From: JAQGMO01 sp050954505 | GTDB taxonomy: Bacteria > Pseudomonadota > Gammaproteobacteria > Burkholderiales > Burkholderiaceae_D | Direction of reading: 5' to 3' | NCBI GenBank assembly: GCA_050954505.1 | Contig: JBPBPY010000308.1 | Span: forward strand, 1-13,593 | DNA length: 13,593 nt | Shown here: one piece after another, positions 1-7,776 of the stretch | How the letters are laid out: each line of letters begins with the position of its first letter | Position numbering within the stretch: the first letter of the stretch is position 1 | Made by a program: the position numbers and the translations under genes | The notes under the pieces: model-generated | The model's database searches: none | The model's input: only the letters and a program-made list of their open reading frames with translations | What the model was told of the DNA's origin: nothing

Positions 1-2195
1 CTGGTTGCTGCCATCAAGGGCGTATGCCCGGCCGATGTCTGGGCATTCAACAGTCTCTCCAGCACCGCCTTGCCTTCTGCCTTGCGGCTGCGACCGTACG
101 ACTTCCCGATGAAGGCCAGCAAGGCCTTCAAGCATTGGGTGTTGTCGGATTGGGCGGCGATATGCATGGCATTGCTGCCGCTGCTGCCGCTGCTGCTTGA
201 TGCATGCAGGTCGGCGCCGGCTTCCAGCAGCAGCGTGACCAGCTGCGGCGATTTTTTACGCAAGGCGAGCAGCAATGGGGTGTCGCCCGCCTGGCTGCGT
301 GTTTCCAGCATCTGCCGCACCAGCTGCATGCCCCCAAGTGCGCGGATCTTCTCCAGCAAGCTTCTTGCCATGTCCACCGTGTTGTGGGAGGCAACGTAGT
401 GAAACACGGTGCAACCGCGTAAATCCTGTGGCCTGACATCACAGCCAAGTTCCAGCAGCGCGTCGAATGTCTGACGGTTTTCTCCCAGCGCCGCCCCCAT
501 CAAGGCCGTCCTTCCTTCGTTCTGCACGCACGATTCGAGCAGCTGTTTTAGGCTCGGCACATTGGACCCTGCCTCGATATGGGCAATCAGGACAGGCAGC
601 ATCTCGCTGCCACAATGCTGCGCCAGATGGTGGAAAAGGCTGGTCAGCCACTGCGTTCCGGCGTCGAGACTTTGCATCCGGCGCAGCAGCAGCTGACTCA
701 GCACACGATGGCCCATTTGCATTGCCAGCATCAGCGGTGTCGAGCCCTCATCGTCGAGTGCGCACAGCAATTGCGTTGACATGTCGGCGCCGCCCATGCG
801 GGCATGCTCGAGAAGGAGTTTGACGGTCCCGGCATGTCCGCCCCGGATTGCCTGATGCAGTGGCATGGCGTGGGATGGGCCATCGTCGTCGAGCCTGGCG
901 CCGCACTCGAGCAGCATTCTCACTGTGGCCTCGCGGCCATGCTGGCAGGCCAGCGCCAGGGGGGAAAACTGGTCGCCGTTGCGCTCGTTGATCAGTTCAA
1001 GGCAGTGTGCCCGTCCGGTTTCGATGGCCTTGTTGATCAACAAGGCCATGCAAGCAGGGGTGTCGCGCGACGCACAAAAATGAAAGGGCGTCAGCTCTGG
1101 CTGGCCTCTTGGACTGACCCGAACATCGATGGCGGCGCCGTGCCCGATGAGCAAATTCACTGTCTTGCTGTAGCCATTCTTCAAGCCGAGAAGCAAGGGC
1201 GTCATGCCGTCGGAAAATTCCTGATTGAGCAGGTTCTCGATGTGGCCCTGCGCATCGCCACCGGCCCGTTCGAGTTTCACGATGGCCGATTCCAGTATCA
1301 GCCGGATGACTGAAAAGTTCCCACCTTTCAACGCATGGCAAAGAATGGAGTCGCCGGTGCGCCGGCGCTTCAATGGGTCGGCTCCCATCAGCAAAAGCTG
1401 CTTGACAATGGCGGTGTCGGCCATCTCGTCGATTGCAGCCAGCAGGGGCGTGTCGCCTATCCAATCTGGTCTGTTGGCAAGCTGTTCCAGGCCGCCAGGA
1501 TAGCTTCGATAGCAACTGCAGAACAATTCCAGCAGATCCAGGTTGTTGGTACAGGCGATTTGATAAAGCACGGAATCGCCCGCTGTCGCCGCCAGCGCCG
1601 GATCGGCACCGTGCTTCATCAGCAACGCTGCGATATCGGCATGGTCCAATGAAACGGCACATAACAAGGGTGAAATACCGCGCTTGCAAGGTAAATTCAG
1701 ATCAAGCTCTTCATGGCAAAGCAAGGCTTGAACAACGGACAGCCGGCCGTTGGCCGCTGCCAGATGCAATGGGGTCTGGCCTTTGTGATTGGCGAGATTG
1801 AGCACCATGATTTTTTGCGCCGCGCCGGCACGCAGGAGTTCGGCGATGATGTCGGCATTGCCAGCCGCAGCAGCAAGATGCAGCGAAGAATTGCCGCTTG
1901 ACTGTTCGCGCATCCCGACCTTGGCGCCGTGAGCCAGCAACAGCCTGGCGAGATCATTGTGGCCAGCGCCCACCGCCTTTTGCAGTGCCGTTTGTCCGCC
2001 CGAGACGGCATCGATATTGATCCGCTTGCCGCTCGTGCTTGCGAGAGCCCGTTCCAGTGCCGCAATGTTTCCCCTATCCTGGCGTTCGATCAGGTTGAAA
2101 ACATCGGTACTTCTGGGCACAGCCTGCGATGCAGCAGCCGCGACGGTAGTCGGCGGCGTCGAGGCAGACAAGCGGGAACTGTTTCCTGAGTGCAT
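1..2195 (-). CDS. Ankyrin-repeat protein, candidate type III effector (3' end beyond window)
   Basis: One uninterrupted reading frame of 731 codons runs from ATG at 2195 to the left edge, so the C-terminus is missing. An in-frame TGA lies upstream and this is the first ATG after it; the ribosome site is weak. Ankyrin units of about 33 residues fill the protein from about residue 66 onward. Clear ones are near residues 66-92, 100-127, 138-165, 172-199, 247-274, 329-356, 408-434, 560-586, 637-663 and 722-731, with cores such as GQTPLHLAAANG and GDTPLLLALRKK. Ankyrin repeats bind proteins; no enzymatic domain is visible. The first 30 residues are rich in Ser, Thr, Ala and Pro and contain no Asp or Glu, which resembles a type III secretion signal. 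There is no Sec signal or membrane segment. A hrp-box-like promoter lies about 170 bp upstream. The effector role is inferred; a cytoplasmic scaffold protein is the alternative. Confidence 0.9.
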   Translation of the reverse strand, partial: MHSGNSSRLSASTPPTTVAAAASQAVPRSTDVFNLIERQDRGNIAALERALASTSGKRINIDAVSGGQTALQKAVGAGHNDLARLLLAHGAKVGMREQSSGNSSLHLAAAAGNADIIAELLRAGAAQKIMVLNLANHKGQTPLHLAAANGRLSVVQALLCHEELDLNLPCKRGISPLLCAVSLDHADIAALLMKHGADPALAATAGDSVLYQIACTNNLDLLELFCSCYRSYPGGLEQLANRPDWIGDTPLLAAIDEMADTAIVKQLLLMGADPLKRRRTGDSILCHALKGGNFSVIRLILESAIVKLERAGGDAQGHIENLLNQEFSDGMTPLLLGLKNGYSKTVNLLIGHGAAIDVRVSPRGQPELTPFHFCASRDTPACMALLINKAIETGRAHCLELINERNGDQFSPLALACQHGREATVRMLLECGARLDDDGPSHAMPLHQAIRGGHAGTVKLLLEHARMGGADMSTQLLCALDDEGSTPLMLAMQMGHRVLSQLLLRRMQSLDAGTQWLTSLFHHLAQHCGSEMLPVLIAHIEAGSNVPSLKQLLESCVQNEGRTALMGAALGENRQTFDALLELGCDVRPQDLRGCTVFHYVASHNTVDMARSLLEKIRALGGMQLVRQMLETRSQAGDTPLLLALRKKSPQLVTLLLEAGADLHASSSSGSSGSNAMHIAAQSDNTQCLKALLAFIGKSYGRSRKAEGKAVLERLLNAQTSAGHTPLMAAT

Positions 2196-2353
2196 GGAAT
2201 GATGGTTCTTTCATGGTTGAATTCCAGGCGCAATATCGGCACCGGCATGCCGCACGTCTGTGTGCCGGCGCGGCTGCTCCTGCAGCTGCAACATGGTCAA
2301 AAACATCAGCGGCCCTGCCGGTGGGATTCAGCGGCAAGTCGGTGTGGCAATTT

Positions 2354-2388
2354 ATGCAATTGCATTAAGTGGGCTGCGGCAATGCAAT
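2354..2388. promoter_or_regulatory. Repeated ATGCAAT heptamers, possible operator
   Basis: ATGCAATTGCAT at 2354-2365 is a perfect 12-bp palindrome. A further ATGCAAT lies at 2382-2388. As a dyad, ATTGCATT (2359-2366) and AATGCAAT (2381-2388) are perfect 8-bp inverted arms about 22 bp apart centre to centre, roughly two helical turns. The right arm sits inside the spacer of the hrp-box-like promoter and the left arm just beyond its downstream element. A regulator bound here could modulate the ankyrin gene. No known binding consensus was recognised. Confidence 0.35.
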
Positions 2389-2394
2389 AGTTCC
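2366..2394 (-). promoter_or_regulatory. hrp-box-like promoter of the ankyrin gene
   Basis: On the minus strand GGAACT (2394-2389) is followed by 16 bases and CCACTTA (2372-2366). The HrpL (ECF sigma factor) consensus is GGAACC-N15/16-CCACNNA, so the only mismatch is T for C at the sixth base. The box points toward the ankyrin start at 2195, leaving a leader of roughly 160 nt. The same AAAGGAACTA decamer starts the second box at 4454. The remainder of the 2196-2563 region is the divergent spacer shared with the thiamine-pyrophosphate enzyme gene; no convincing sigma-70 promoter was found for that gene. Confidence 0.6.
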
Positions 2395-2563
2395 TTTTTG
2401 CCTGCATATTGCCTCCTCAACAAAAAAGTTCTGCGACACCAAATCGTTTGAGCTAGCCATAGATCAATATTGTTGTCGCTGGCAAGGGGTAAAAAGAGGT
2501 TCTGACCAAACAAGCAACCCGGGCGTGACGCAGCATGCGCCGCCTGAACCCGACGAGGACAAG

Positions 2564-4351
2564 ATGAGTAAAACCGTAGCGGACTTTTTTGTGGATCGTT
2601 TGATTTCCTGGGGCGTACGCCGTATCTACGGCTATCCGGGGGATGGCATCAATGGCGTCATGGGGGCCCTGAACCGCGCTAGTGACAAGATCGAATTCAT
2701 TCAGGTCAGGCATGAAGAGATGGCGGCCTTCATGGCCACCGCCCATGCCAAGTTCACCGGTGAACTCGGGGTGTGCCTGTCCACCGGCGGCCCTGGCGCC
2801 ACCCACCTGATCACCGGCTTGTACGATGCCAAGATGGACCACATGCCGGTATTGGCCATTTGCGGCCAGGCTGCACGCGGCGTGCGCGGCGCCCATTACC
2901 AGCAAGAGCTCAACCTCGACCGCATGTTCGCCGATGTGGCCGATTATGTGCAGGAAGCCTCGGTGCCGGCCCAGGTGCGACACATGGTCGATCGCGGCAT
3001 CCGGGTGGCGACGGCCAACAAATCGGTGTCGGTGCTGATTTTGCCGAATGATCTGCAGGAGCTGCCCTACTAAGAGCCGCCGCATGAACATGGCTTTGTC
3101 CATTCAGGCGTTGGCTACAGCAAACCGCGCGTGCTGCCGTTCGAAGCCGACCTGATCGAGGCAGCGGCCATCCTGAATGCCGGCAAAAAGGTGGCGATCC
3201 TGGTCGGTGCCGGTGCCATTGGCGCCACCGAGGACATCATTGAAATTGCCGACGTGCTCAAGGCGGGCGCCTGCAAGGCGCTGCTGGGCAAACAGGTTTT
3301 GCCTGACGACCTTCCCTGGGTGACCGGCTCGATCGGCCTGCTGGGAACCAAGCCCAGCTACGACATGATGAAGCAGTGCGACACGCTGTTGATCATCGGC
3401 TCCGGCTTCCCGTACACCGAGTTCCTGCCCGAAGACGGCAAGGCGCGTGCCATACAGATCGACATCAACCCGGCCATGCTCGGTGTGCGTTACCCTACCG
3501 AAGTCAACCTGCACGGCGACACGGTGCAAACCCTGCAAGCCCTGCTGCCTTTGTTGCACAACAAGACGTCGACGCAATGGCGCGATGGCATCGAAGCCAG
3601 CATGCGCGACTGGTGGGACACGCTCGATACCCGGGCCAGGCAAAGCGCCAACCCGATCAATCCACAGCGTGTGGTGTGGGAACTCTCGCCACGCACGCCC
3701 AACCTGGCCATCATCACCAGCGACTCCGGCTCCTGCGCCAACTGGTATGCACGCGACTTGCGGCTGCGGCGCGGCCAGGCATGCTCGTTATCGGGTGTAC
3801 TGGCGTCCATGGGCGCCGCCGTGCCCTACGCGATTGCGGCAAAATTCGCCTTCCCGGAGCGCCCGGTGATTGCCCTGGTCGGTGATGGCGCCATGCAGAT
3901 GAACAACATGGCGGAATTAATCACCATTGCAAAGTACTGGAAGCAGTGGGCACTGCCGCAGCTGATCGTCTGCGTCTTCAACAATGAAGACTTGAACCAG
4001 GTGACGTGGGAGCAGCGCATCATGGAAGGCGACCCGAAGTTTTCCGGCAGCCAGGATCTGCCGAATGTGCCCTACCACCGTTTTGCCGAACTGATCGGCC
4101 TCAAGGGCATCTACTGCGACAATCCGGACCACGTGGGCGCCGCCTGGGAAGAAGCCCTCAGCGCCCAGGTACCGGTGCTGCTGGAATTCAAGACCGATCC
4201 CGAGGTACCACCGCTGCCTTCGCACATCACGTTTGAAGAAGCAAAGAACTTCATGTCGTCGGTGATCAAGGGCGACCCCGGCTCGGCCGGCATGATGAGC
4301 GGCGCAATCAAGCAGATGTTTGGCAAGATCTTGCCCGGCAGCGAAGACTGA
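2564..4351 (+). pseudogene. Thiamine-pyrophosphate enzyme, pyruvate oxidase/dehydrogenase-like, interrupted by in-frame TAA
   Basis: ATG at 2564 is preceded by GAGGA at 2555-2559. The frame encodes a COG0028-type enzyme: an N-terminal pyrimidine-binding domain with YGYPGDGING and the activating glutamate in RHEEMAAF (about residue 51), a central domain, and a C-terminal pyrophosphate domain with GDGAMQMNN at 440-448 and NNEDL near 473. Codon 170 (3071-3073) is TAA. Reading through it continues directly as EPPHEHGFVHSGVGYSKP in the same frame with full conservation to the stop at 4351, giving 595 positions in total. A GAA to TAA substitution would explain it. The downstream half has only a GTG at 3131 without a ribosome site, so it is unlikely to be made independently. 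Intact family members decarboxylate pyruvate or related 2-oxo acids; the exact substrate cannot be read from sequence. A base-call error or stop readthrough is possible, and the lesion must be recent. Confidence 0.85.
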
Positions 4352-4388
4352 TCGACGCAGCGGCGCGGCCCATGGCTTGGCTCACTCA

Positions 4389-4414
4389 CGGGCAAAGTCA
4401 CGGCGCGTTGCCCG
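4389..4414 (+). terminator. Stem-loop after the thiamine-pyrophosphate gene
   Basis: CGGGCAA (4389-4395) and TTGCCCG (4408-4414) form perfect 7-bp arms around a 12-nt loop, 37 bp past the stop codon. No T-tract follows, so termination activity is uncertain. Confidence 0.3.
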
Positions 4415-4453
4415 GATCACGGGTAGATATCCAGTCGGCGATCAGACACGAAA

Positions 4454-4481
4454 GGAACTAGTTTCCATAATTCAACACTCA
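4454..4481 (+). promoter_or_regulatory. hrp-box-like promoter of the 394-aa candidate effector
   Basis: GGAACT (4454-4459), 15 bases, then ACACTCA (4475-4481). Compared with GGAACC-N15/16-CCACNNA there is one mismatch in each half. The box lies 42 bp before the ATG at 4524 and points toward it, which is ordinary spacing for a promoter with a short leader. The upstream half is identical over ten bases (AAAGGAACTA) to the box before the ankyrin gene, supporting control by the same sigma factor. Confidence 0.55.
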
Positions 4482-4523
4482 TGGACATCCACAAGCGGTC
4501 ATTCACCCAGCGCGGAGCAGCCC

Positions 4524-5708
4524 ATGAGTAAAATCGGACTTGGTTCCTTCAGCAATCTTTTCAATGTCAGTGCCAAGAAAGACTCTGGCCTCGATGCAGC
4601 ACCGCCAGCCAAGTCCACTTCCCACAGCCACGGCCACAGCAGCAGCGTGGGCCAGCACCTCGGTTCGATCAAGAATTTTGGCCGCAATGGTTTCCAGCAT
4701 TTGCTGGAAAAGTCACCCGAAAAGTCACCCGAGCAGACCTTCGGGAAGAAGGCAGCGAGGGAGATCATGGATGCCGCGCCGGCGACGCTGGCGCAAACCA
4801 TGTCGGCGCAATCGCTGGGCGCCCTCTCGGCCATGCTGGCCGACAACGACATCAGCGGCTTGACGCGCGAGGCCATCGGTGACGGTGCCTTGCGGCGTAC
4901 CACCACCTGCCTGAAGTCACTGGCCGACCTGCCCCGTTATTTTGCCATGCGAGGCAAACCGATGCCGCCGGAAATCGCCTATTTTGCCCATTCGGCTGAA
5001 AGACTGCTGAATACCGAAATGAAACCTGGTGCTTCATTCCAATCGATGGGTACGCCACAGTCGTATGCTGTCTGGCCGCTGGCAACCGGCTTCGACGCGG
5101 ACCAGGTCCGGCTGATCACGACCCATCTGGCTCGGATCGGCGAATTGGGCCAGCAGTTTGGCGCGTACCAGAAGTCTCCCCAGCGCTTCAAGCTACCTGA
5201 GCAAACCATGGGTCAAGCCGATCCAGGCCGCAGCAGCCCGGTATTGCAAAGGACAGCATCGGCCGAGGAAATTCCCGTGCTGGCCCCCCGCATCGCCGGC
5301 GAAATGCCGCCACCCTCCGCACCGGGGACGTTCAGGGTGGTCAATCCCGATTCACTTGTGCCGGATGAGGCAACCGCAGCATCACCCGGCTTGCCACCCG
5401 CGTCACGAACCACCTCACTTTCTGCAGCCTCGACAGCGCCATCGTCGCTCGCTTCCCCTGCAATCAGCGACGGCGTGTTTTCCACGGCATCGACAGCTTC
5501 CACCCCGCGCTCCAGTATCAGCAGCGCTGCATCGACCATCCGCCCTTCCGGGGTGTCACCGCGCAGCAGCGTTGCGATGCCGCCAGCCGACAGCGATGCA
5601 CAAACGGCGAGCGGCAGCGTTACCGAACAGCAGAAAAGATCTCCGCAAACCAACGGCAGGCGTGCACGGCCGCCCAGGCTGGCTGAACGACTCGCTCAAA
5701 CGAAATAA
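4524..5708 (+). CDS. Ser/Pro-rich orphan protein, candidate type III effector (394 aa)
   Basis: ATG at 4524 has GGAG at 4514-4517, six bases upstream; the open frame continues further upstream, but the ribosome site and the promoter at 4454-4481 support this start. I do not recognise a family. The N-terminus MSKIGLGSFSNLFNVSAKK is Ser-rich, has Ile at position 4 and no acidic residue before residue 20, matching features described for Pseudomonas-type type III secretion signals. A His/Ser stretch (STSHSHGHSSS, 31-41) is followed by a duplicated EKSP (62-69). Residues about 75-225 look folded, with predicted-helix-like stretches such as SLGALSAMLADNDISGL and DADQVRLITTHLARIGELG. Residues about 230-370 are low-complexity Ser/Pro/Ala/Thr, and the last 25 residues are Arg-rich. 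No Sec signal, membrane segment or catalytic motif is visible. The effector call rests on promoter, N-terminus and neighbourhood, not homology. Confidence 0.85.
   Translation: MSKIGLGSFSNLFNVSAKKDSGLDAAPPAKSTSHSHGHSSSVGQHLGSIKNFGRNGFQHLLEKSPEKSPEQTFGKKAAREIMDAAPATLAQTMSAQSLGALSAMLADNDISGLTREAIGDGALRRTTTCLKSLADLPRYFAMRGKPMPPEIAYFAHSAERLLNTEMKPGASFQSMGTPQSYAVWPLATGFDADQVRLITTHLARIGELGQQFGAYQKSPQRFKLPEQTMGQADPGRSSPVLQRTASAEEIPVLAPRIAGEMPPPSAPGTFRVVNPDSLVPDEATAASPGLPPASRTTSLSAASTAPSSLASPAISDGVFSTASTASTPRSSISSAASTIRPSGVSPRSSVAMPPADSDAQTASGSVTEQQKRSPQTNGRRARPPRLAERLAQTK
4691..4710 (+). repeat. Perfect inverted repeat inside the candidate effector gene
   Basis: TTTCCAGCA (4691-4699) and TGCTGGAAA (4702-4710) are perfect 9-bp arms separated by two bases. 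It would fold into a tight hairpin in the mRNA, and it ends inside the first unit of the tandem repeat at 4707-4732. Confidence 0.7.
4707..4732 (+). repeat. 12-bp tandem duplication (GAAAAGTCACCC)x2
   Basis: GAAAAGTCACCC at 4707-4718 is repeated exactly at 4719-4730, producing the in-frame EKSPEKSPE segment. As a multiple of three, copy-number change would alter protein length without breaking the frame. Confidence 0.8.
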
Positions 5709-5763
5709 CTATCCACGAAAATTCCACGCGAGCTGTCGATATTGGAGTCAACGGGGAAGATCT

Positions 5764-5787
5764 GCGGCATTGCATGATCAATGCCGC
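5764..5787. terminator. Strong stem-loop between convergent genes
   Basis: GCGGCATTG (5764-5772) and CAATGCCGC (5779-5787) are perfect 9-bp arms around the 6-nt loop CATGAT. It sits between the end of the plus-strand candidate effector (5708) and the end of the minus-strand lysR remnant (5825), as a bidirectional terminator would. No T-tract follows on either strand, so it may instead protect mRNA 3' ends. The rest of the 116-bp gap shows nothing else. Confidence 0.5.
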
Positions 5788-5824
5788 CATGCGTGGCCAT
5801 TGCATGGATCGGCGTCGAGGGTCA

Positions 5825-6741
5825 TTACCCCGGATGCCGGCCGTCGAGCCTGAGCGCAAACTGCTCCCGAAGCCAGTCGATGAAGACCCGCAAGCGCTGG
5901 GTCAGATGGCGGTTTGCCGGGTAGACCACATGAAACGGGTAAGCTGCCGGCCGCCATGGCGCCAGGATTTCAACCAGTGTCCCCTGCTCGAGCGCTTTGG
6001 CGGCCGCATAGGCAAACGTCTGGATGATGCCCAGCCCTGCCAGCCCGGCAGCCAGGTGGGCATTGCTTTCATTGATGCCGAGACGATGCGCGACCTCGAT
6101 CTCGGTTGTATCCCCGTTGCGTCCAAAGCGCAACGGCATGGCCCGGCCATTCGCGGTCGAGACATAGCTCACCAGGCGGTGAGCGTTTTTCAAATCATCG
6201 GGACAGGCTGGCACACCAAACAGTTTCAGATACGCCGGGGCAGCGCAGGTCACCATGCGGGCGTCGCCCAGATGCCGTGCCACCAGAGTGGAGTCGTCGA
6301 GCGGCCCGCCACGGATCACACAGTCGACGTTGTCGCCAATCAGATTCACCGATCGGTCCGAAACGCCAAGGTCGATGCGGATATCGGGATAACGCGCCAT
6401 GAAGTCCGGCAGCGCTGGAATCAGCACATCGCTGGCCGCCGAGCCGCCAATATCGACCCGCAAGTGACCATGCGGTCTGCTGCGTGACGCATCCAGCGAT
6501 GCGTCGATATCTTCCAGATCACGCAAAACACGCGTGGTCTTTTCATAATAATCACGCCCCTCGGCAGTCCCGTGACGCGCCGGGTGGTTCGCTGCAGCAG
6601 CCTGATACCGAGATGGGCTTCAAGTTCCTGCACCAGCTTGCTCAAGCTTGCATTGGGCATGTCCAGCGAATCGGCTGCCCGGGTGAAGCTGCCCGCCTCG
6701 ACGACGCGGGCAAACGCGCGGATTGCCAACAGCTGGTTCAT
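5825..6741 (-). pseudogene. LysR-family transcriptional regulator, frameshifted
   Basis: ATG at 6741 has GGAG at 6753-6750, eight bases upstream. The first part encodes a typical LysR helix-turn-helix, MNQLLAIRAFARVVEAGSFTRAADSLDMPNASLSKLVQ in sense, up to LLQRTTRRVT. The frame then leaves the family: the expected continuation TAEGRDYYEKTTRVLRDLED is present in another frame. The switch lies in the CACGGGACT stretch at about 6567-6575 and is explained by loss of one base. The second frame carries the effector-binding domain (DIRIDLGVSDRSVNLIGDNVDC, LGINESNAHLAAGLAGLGII) and stops at 5825. Restored length is about 305 aa, normal for the family. It is divergent from the dehydrogenase at 6994, the usual arrangement for a LysR regulator and its target. 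A sequence error at the GGG run is the main alternative. Confidence 0.88.
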
Positions 6742-6818
6742 GCGAAACGCTCCAATGTTTGATTGCTGTCGGATCGAGAAATGACGTGATGGCAGGTTAC
6801 CAATCCCGAGACCGGTTC

Positions 6819-6852
6819 ACTATTCCCAACATTATCCACATGCATGAATAGT
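6819..6852. promoter_or_regulatory. Inverted repeat in the lysR-dehydrogenase intergenic region
   Basis: ACTATTC (6819-6825) and GAATAGT (6846-6852) are perfect 7-bp arms separated by 20 bases in an AT-rich part of the 252-bp divergent spacer (6742-6993). LysR proteins bind dyads in such spacers, but the classical T-N11-A spacing is not clearly met, so this is a tentative operator. Confidence 0.35.
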
Positions 6853-6993
6853 CATTTCAATTTTACACACTTTATCAATGATGACGGCAGCGGTACAGTT
6901 CATCCATGCCGTGACGCCCAGCCTGCAACGCTGCAGCGGCCGGGGCAGGAACCAACTGTGGAATCAATCAGAACTTAACCAGGGAAAAACATC

Positions 6994-7743
6994 ATGAACC
7001 AGCAACTCGATGGAAAAATCGCACTTGTCACCGGCGGCAGCACCGGCATTGGGCTGGCATCGGCTCAGGAACTGGCCAGCCAGGGCGCACGGGTGTTCAT
7101 CACCGGCCGCCGTCAGGCAGAACTCGATGCCGCAGTCGAAACCATCGGTCATGGCGCCAGCGCCATTCGCGCCGATGCCTCGGTGCTGGCAGACCTGGAC
7201 GCGGTGTACGCGCACATTGCCAAAAGCGCCGGCCGGCTCGATATCCTGCTTGCCAATGCAGGCGGTGGCGACATGATGGCGCTGGGCGCCATCACCGAAG
7301 AACATTTCGACCGCATCTTCGGCACCAATGTACGCGGCGTATTATTCACCGTGCAGAAAGCGCTGCCGCTGCTGAGCAACGGCGCTTCGGTGATCTTGAC
7401 TGCGTCCACGGTATCGATCCAGGGCACCGCCAGTTTCAGCGTCTACAGCGCCAGCAAAGCCGCCGTGCGCAACTTTGCCCGCTCGTGGGCACTCGACCTG
7501 AAAGACCGCGCCATCCGGGTCAATGTGGTCAGCCCCGGGCCAATCCGTACGCCTGGCCTCGGTGGCCTGGTCGATGAGGCAAACCGCCAGGGCCTGTTCG
7601 ATCACCTGGCTGCGCAAATTCCTCTTGGCCGCCTGGGAGAACCAGAGGAAATCGGCAAGGCAGTGGCTTTCCTGGCATCCGATGCAGCCAGCTTCATCAA
7701 TGGCATAGAACTGTTCGTCGATGGCGGAATGGCGCAGGTTTGA
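6994..7743 (+). CDS. Short-chain dehydrogenase/reductase (SDR)
   Basis: ATG at 6994 is preceded by AGGGA at 6981-6985. The 249-aa product is a classical SDR: nucleotide-binding TGGSTGIG at 13-20, NAGG at 88-91, Asn112 in the TNVRG segment, catalytic Ser138, Tyr151 and Lys155 (YSASK), and PGPIRTP at 181-187. The C-terminus GIELFVDGGMAQV is typical of the family. Arg39-Arg40 after the second strand favours NADP(H) over NAD(H). It is a soluble cytoplasmic oxidoreductase; the substrate cannot be predicted. It is intact, although the divergent LysR regulator that probably controls it is broken, so its expression may now be constitutive or lost. The end converges with ribE, 33 bp apart; the gap holds a short imperfect palindrome (CTGTCC-C-GGACAG in sense) but no clear terminator. 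Confidence 0.92.
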   Translation: MNQQLDGKIALVTGGSTGIGLASAQELASQGARVFITGRRQAELDAAVETIGHGASAIRADASVLADLDAVYAHIAKSAGRLDILLANAGGGDMMALGAITEEHFDRIFGTNVRGVLFTVQKALPLLSNGASVILTASTVSIQGTASFSVYSASKAAVRNFARSWALDLKDRAIRVNVVSPGPIRTPGLGGLVDEANRQGLFDHLAAQIPLGRLGEPEEIGKAVAFLASDAASFINGIELFVDGGMAQV

Positions 7744-7776
7744 GCCACGCTGACGCAGCTTGCCTGTCCCGGACAG

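Noticed and set aside
428..453. A further GGAACT-N16-CCAC match on the minus strand
   Set aside because: It lies deep inside the ankyrin coding region with no gene start downstream in the window, and lacks the final A. It shows that chance matches occur, which is why the other two boxes are held at moderate confidence.
997..1689. 230-codon minus-strand open frame within the ankyrin gene
   Set aside because: It is out of frame with the continuous ankyrin frame, whose translation shows regular ankyrin motifs across the same stretch.
2453..3103. 216-codon minus-strand open frame opposite the thiamine-pyrophosphate gene
   Set aside because: Antisense shadow of a conserved coding sequence.
3131..4351. 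Independent gene starting after the TAA
   Set aside because: Only a GTG without ribosome site is present, and the protein would lack the N-terminal pyrimidine-binding domain needed for activity, so it is treated as the second half of one broken gene.
5158..5853. 231-codon open frame overlapping the 394-aa candidate effector in another frame
   Set aside because: Composition (Arg, Pro, His-rich) is that of a GC-rich shadow frame; no ribosome site or domain was seen.
6540..6580. Programmed ribosomal frameshift in lysR
   Set aside because: No slippery heptamer, stimulatory stem-loop or internal Shine-Dalgarno arrangement is evident; simple base loss is more economical.
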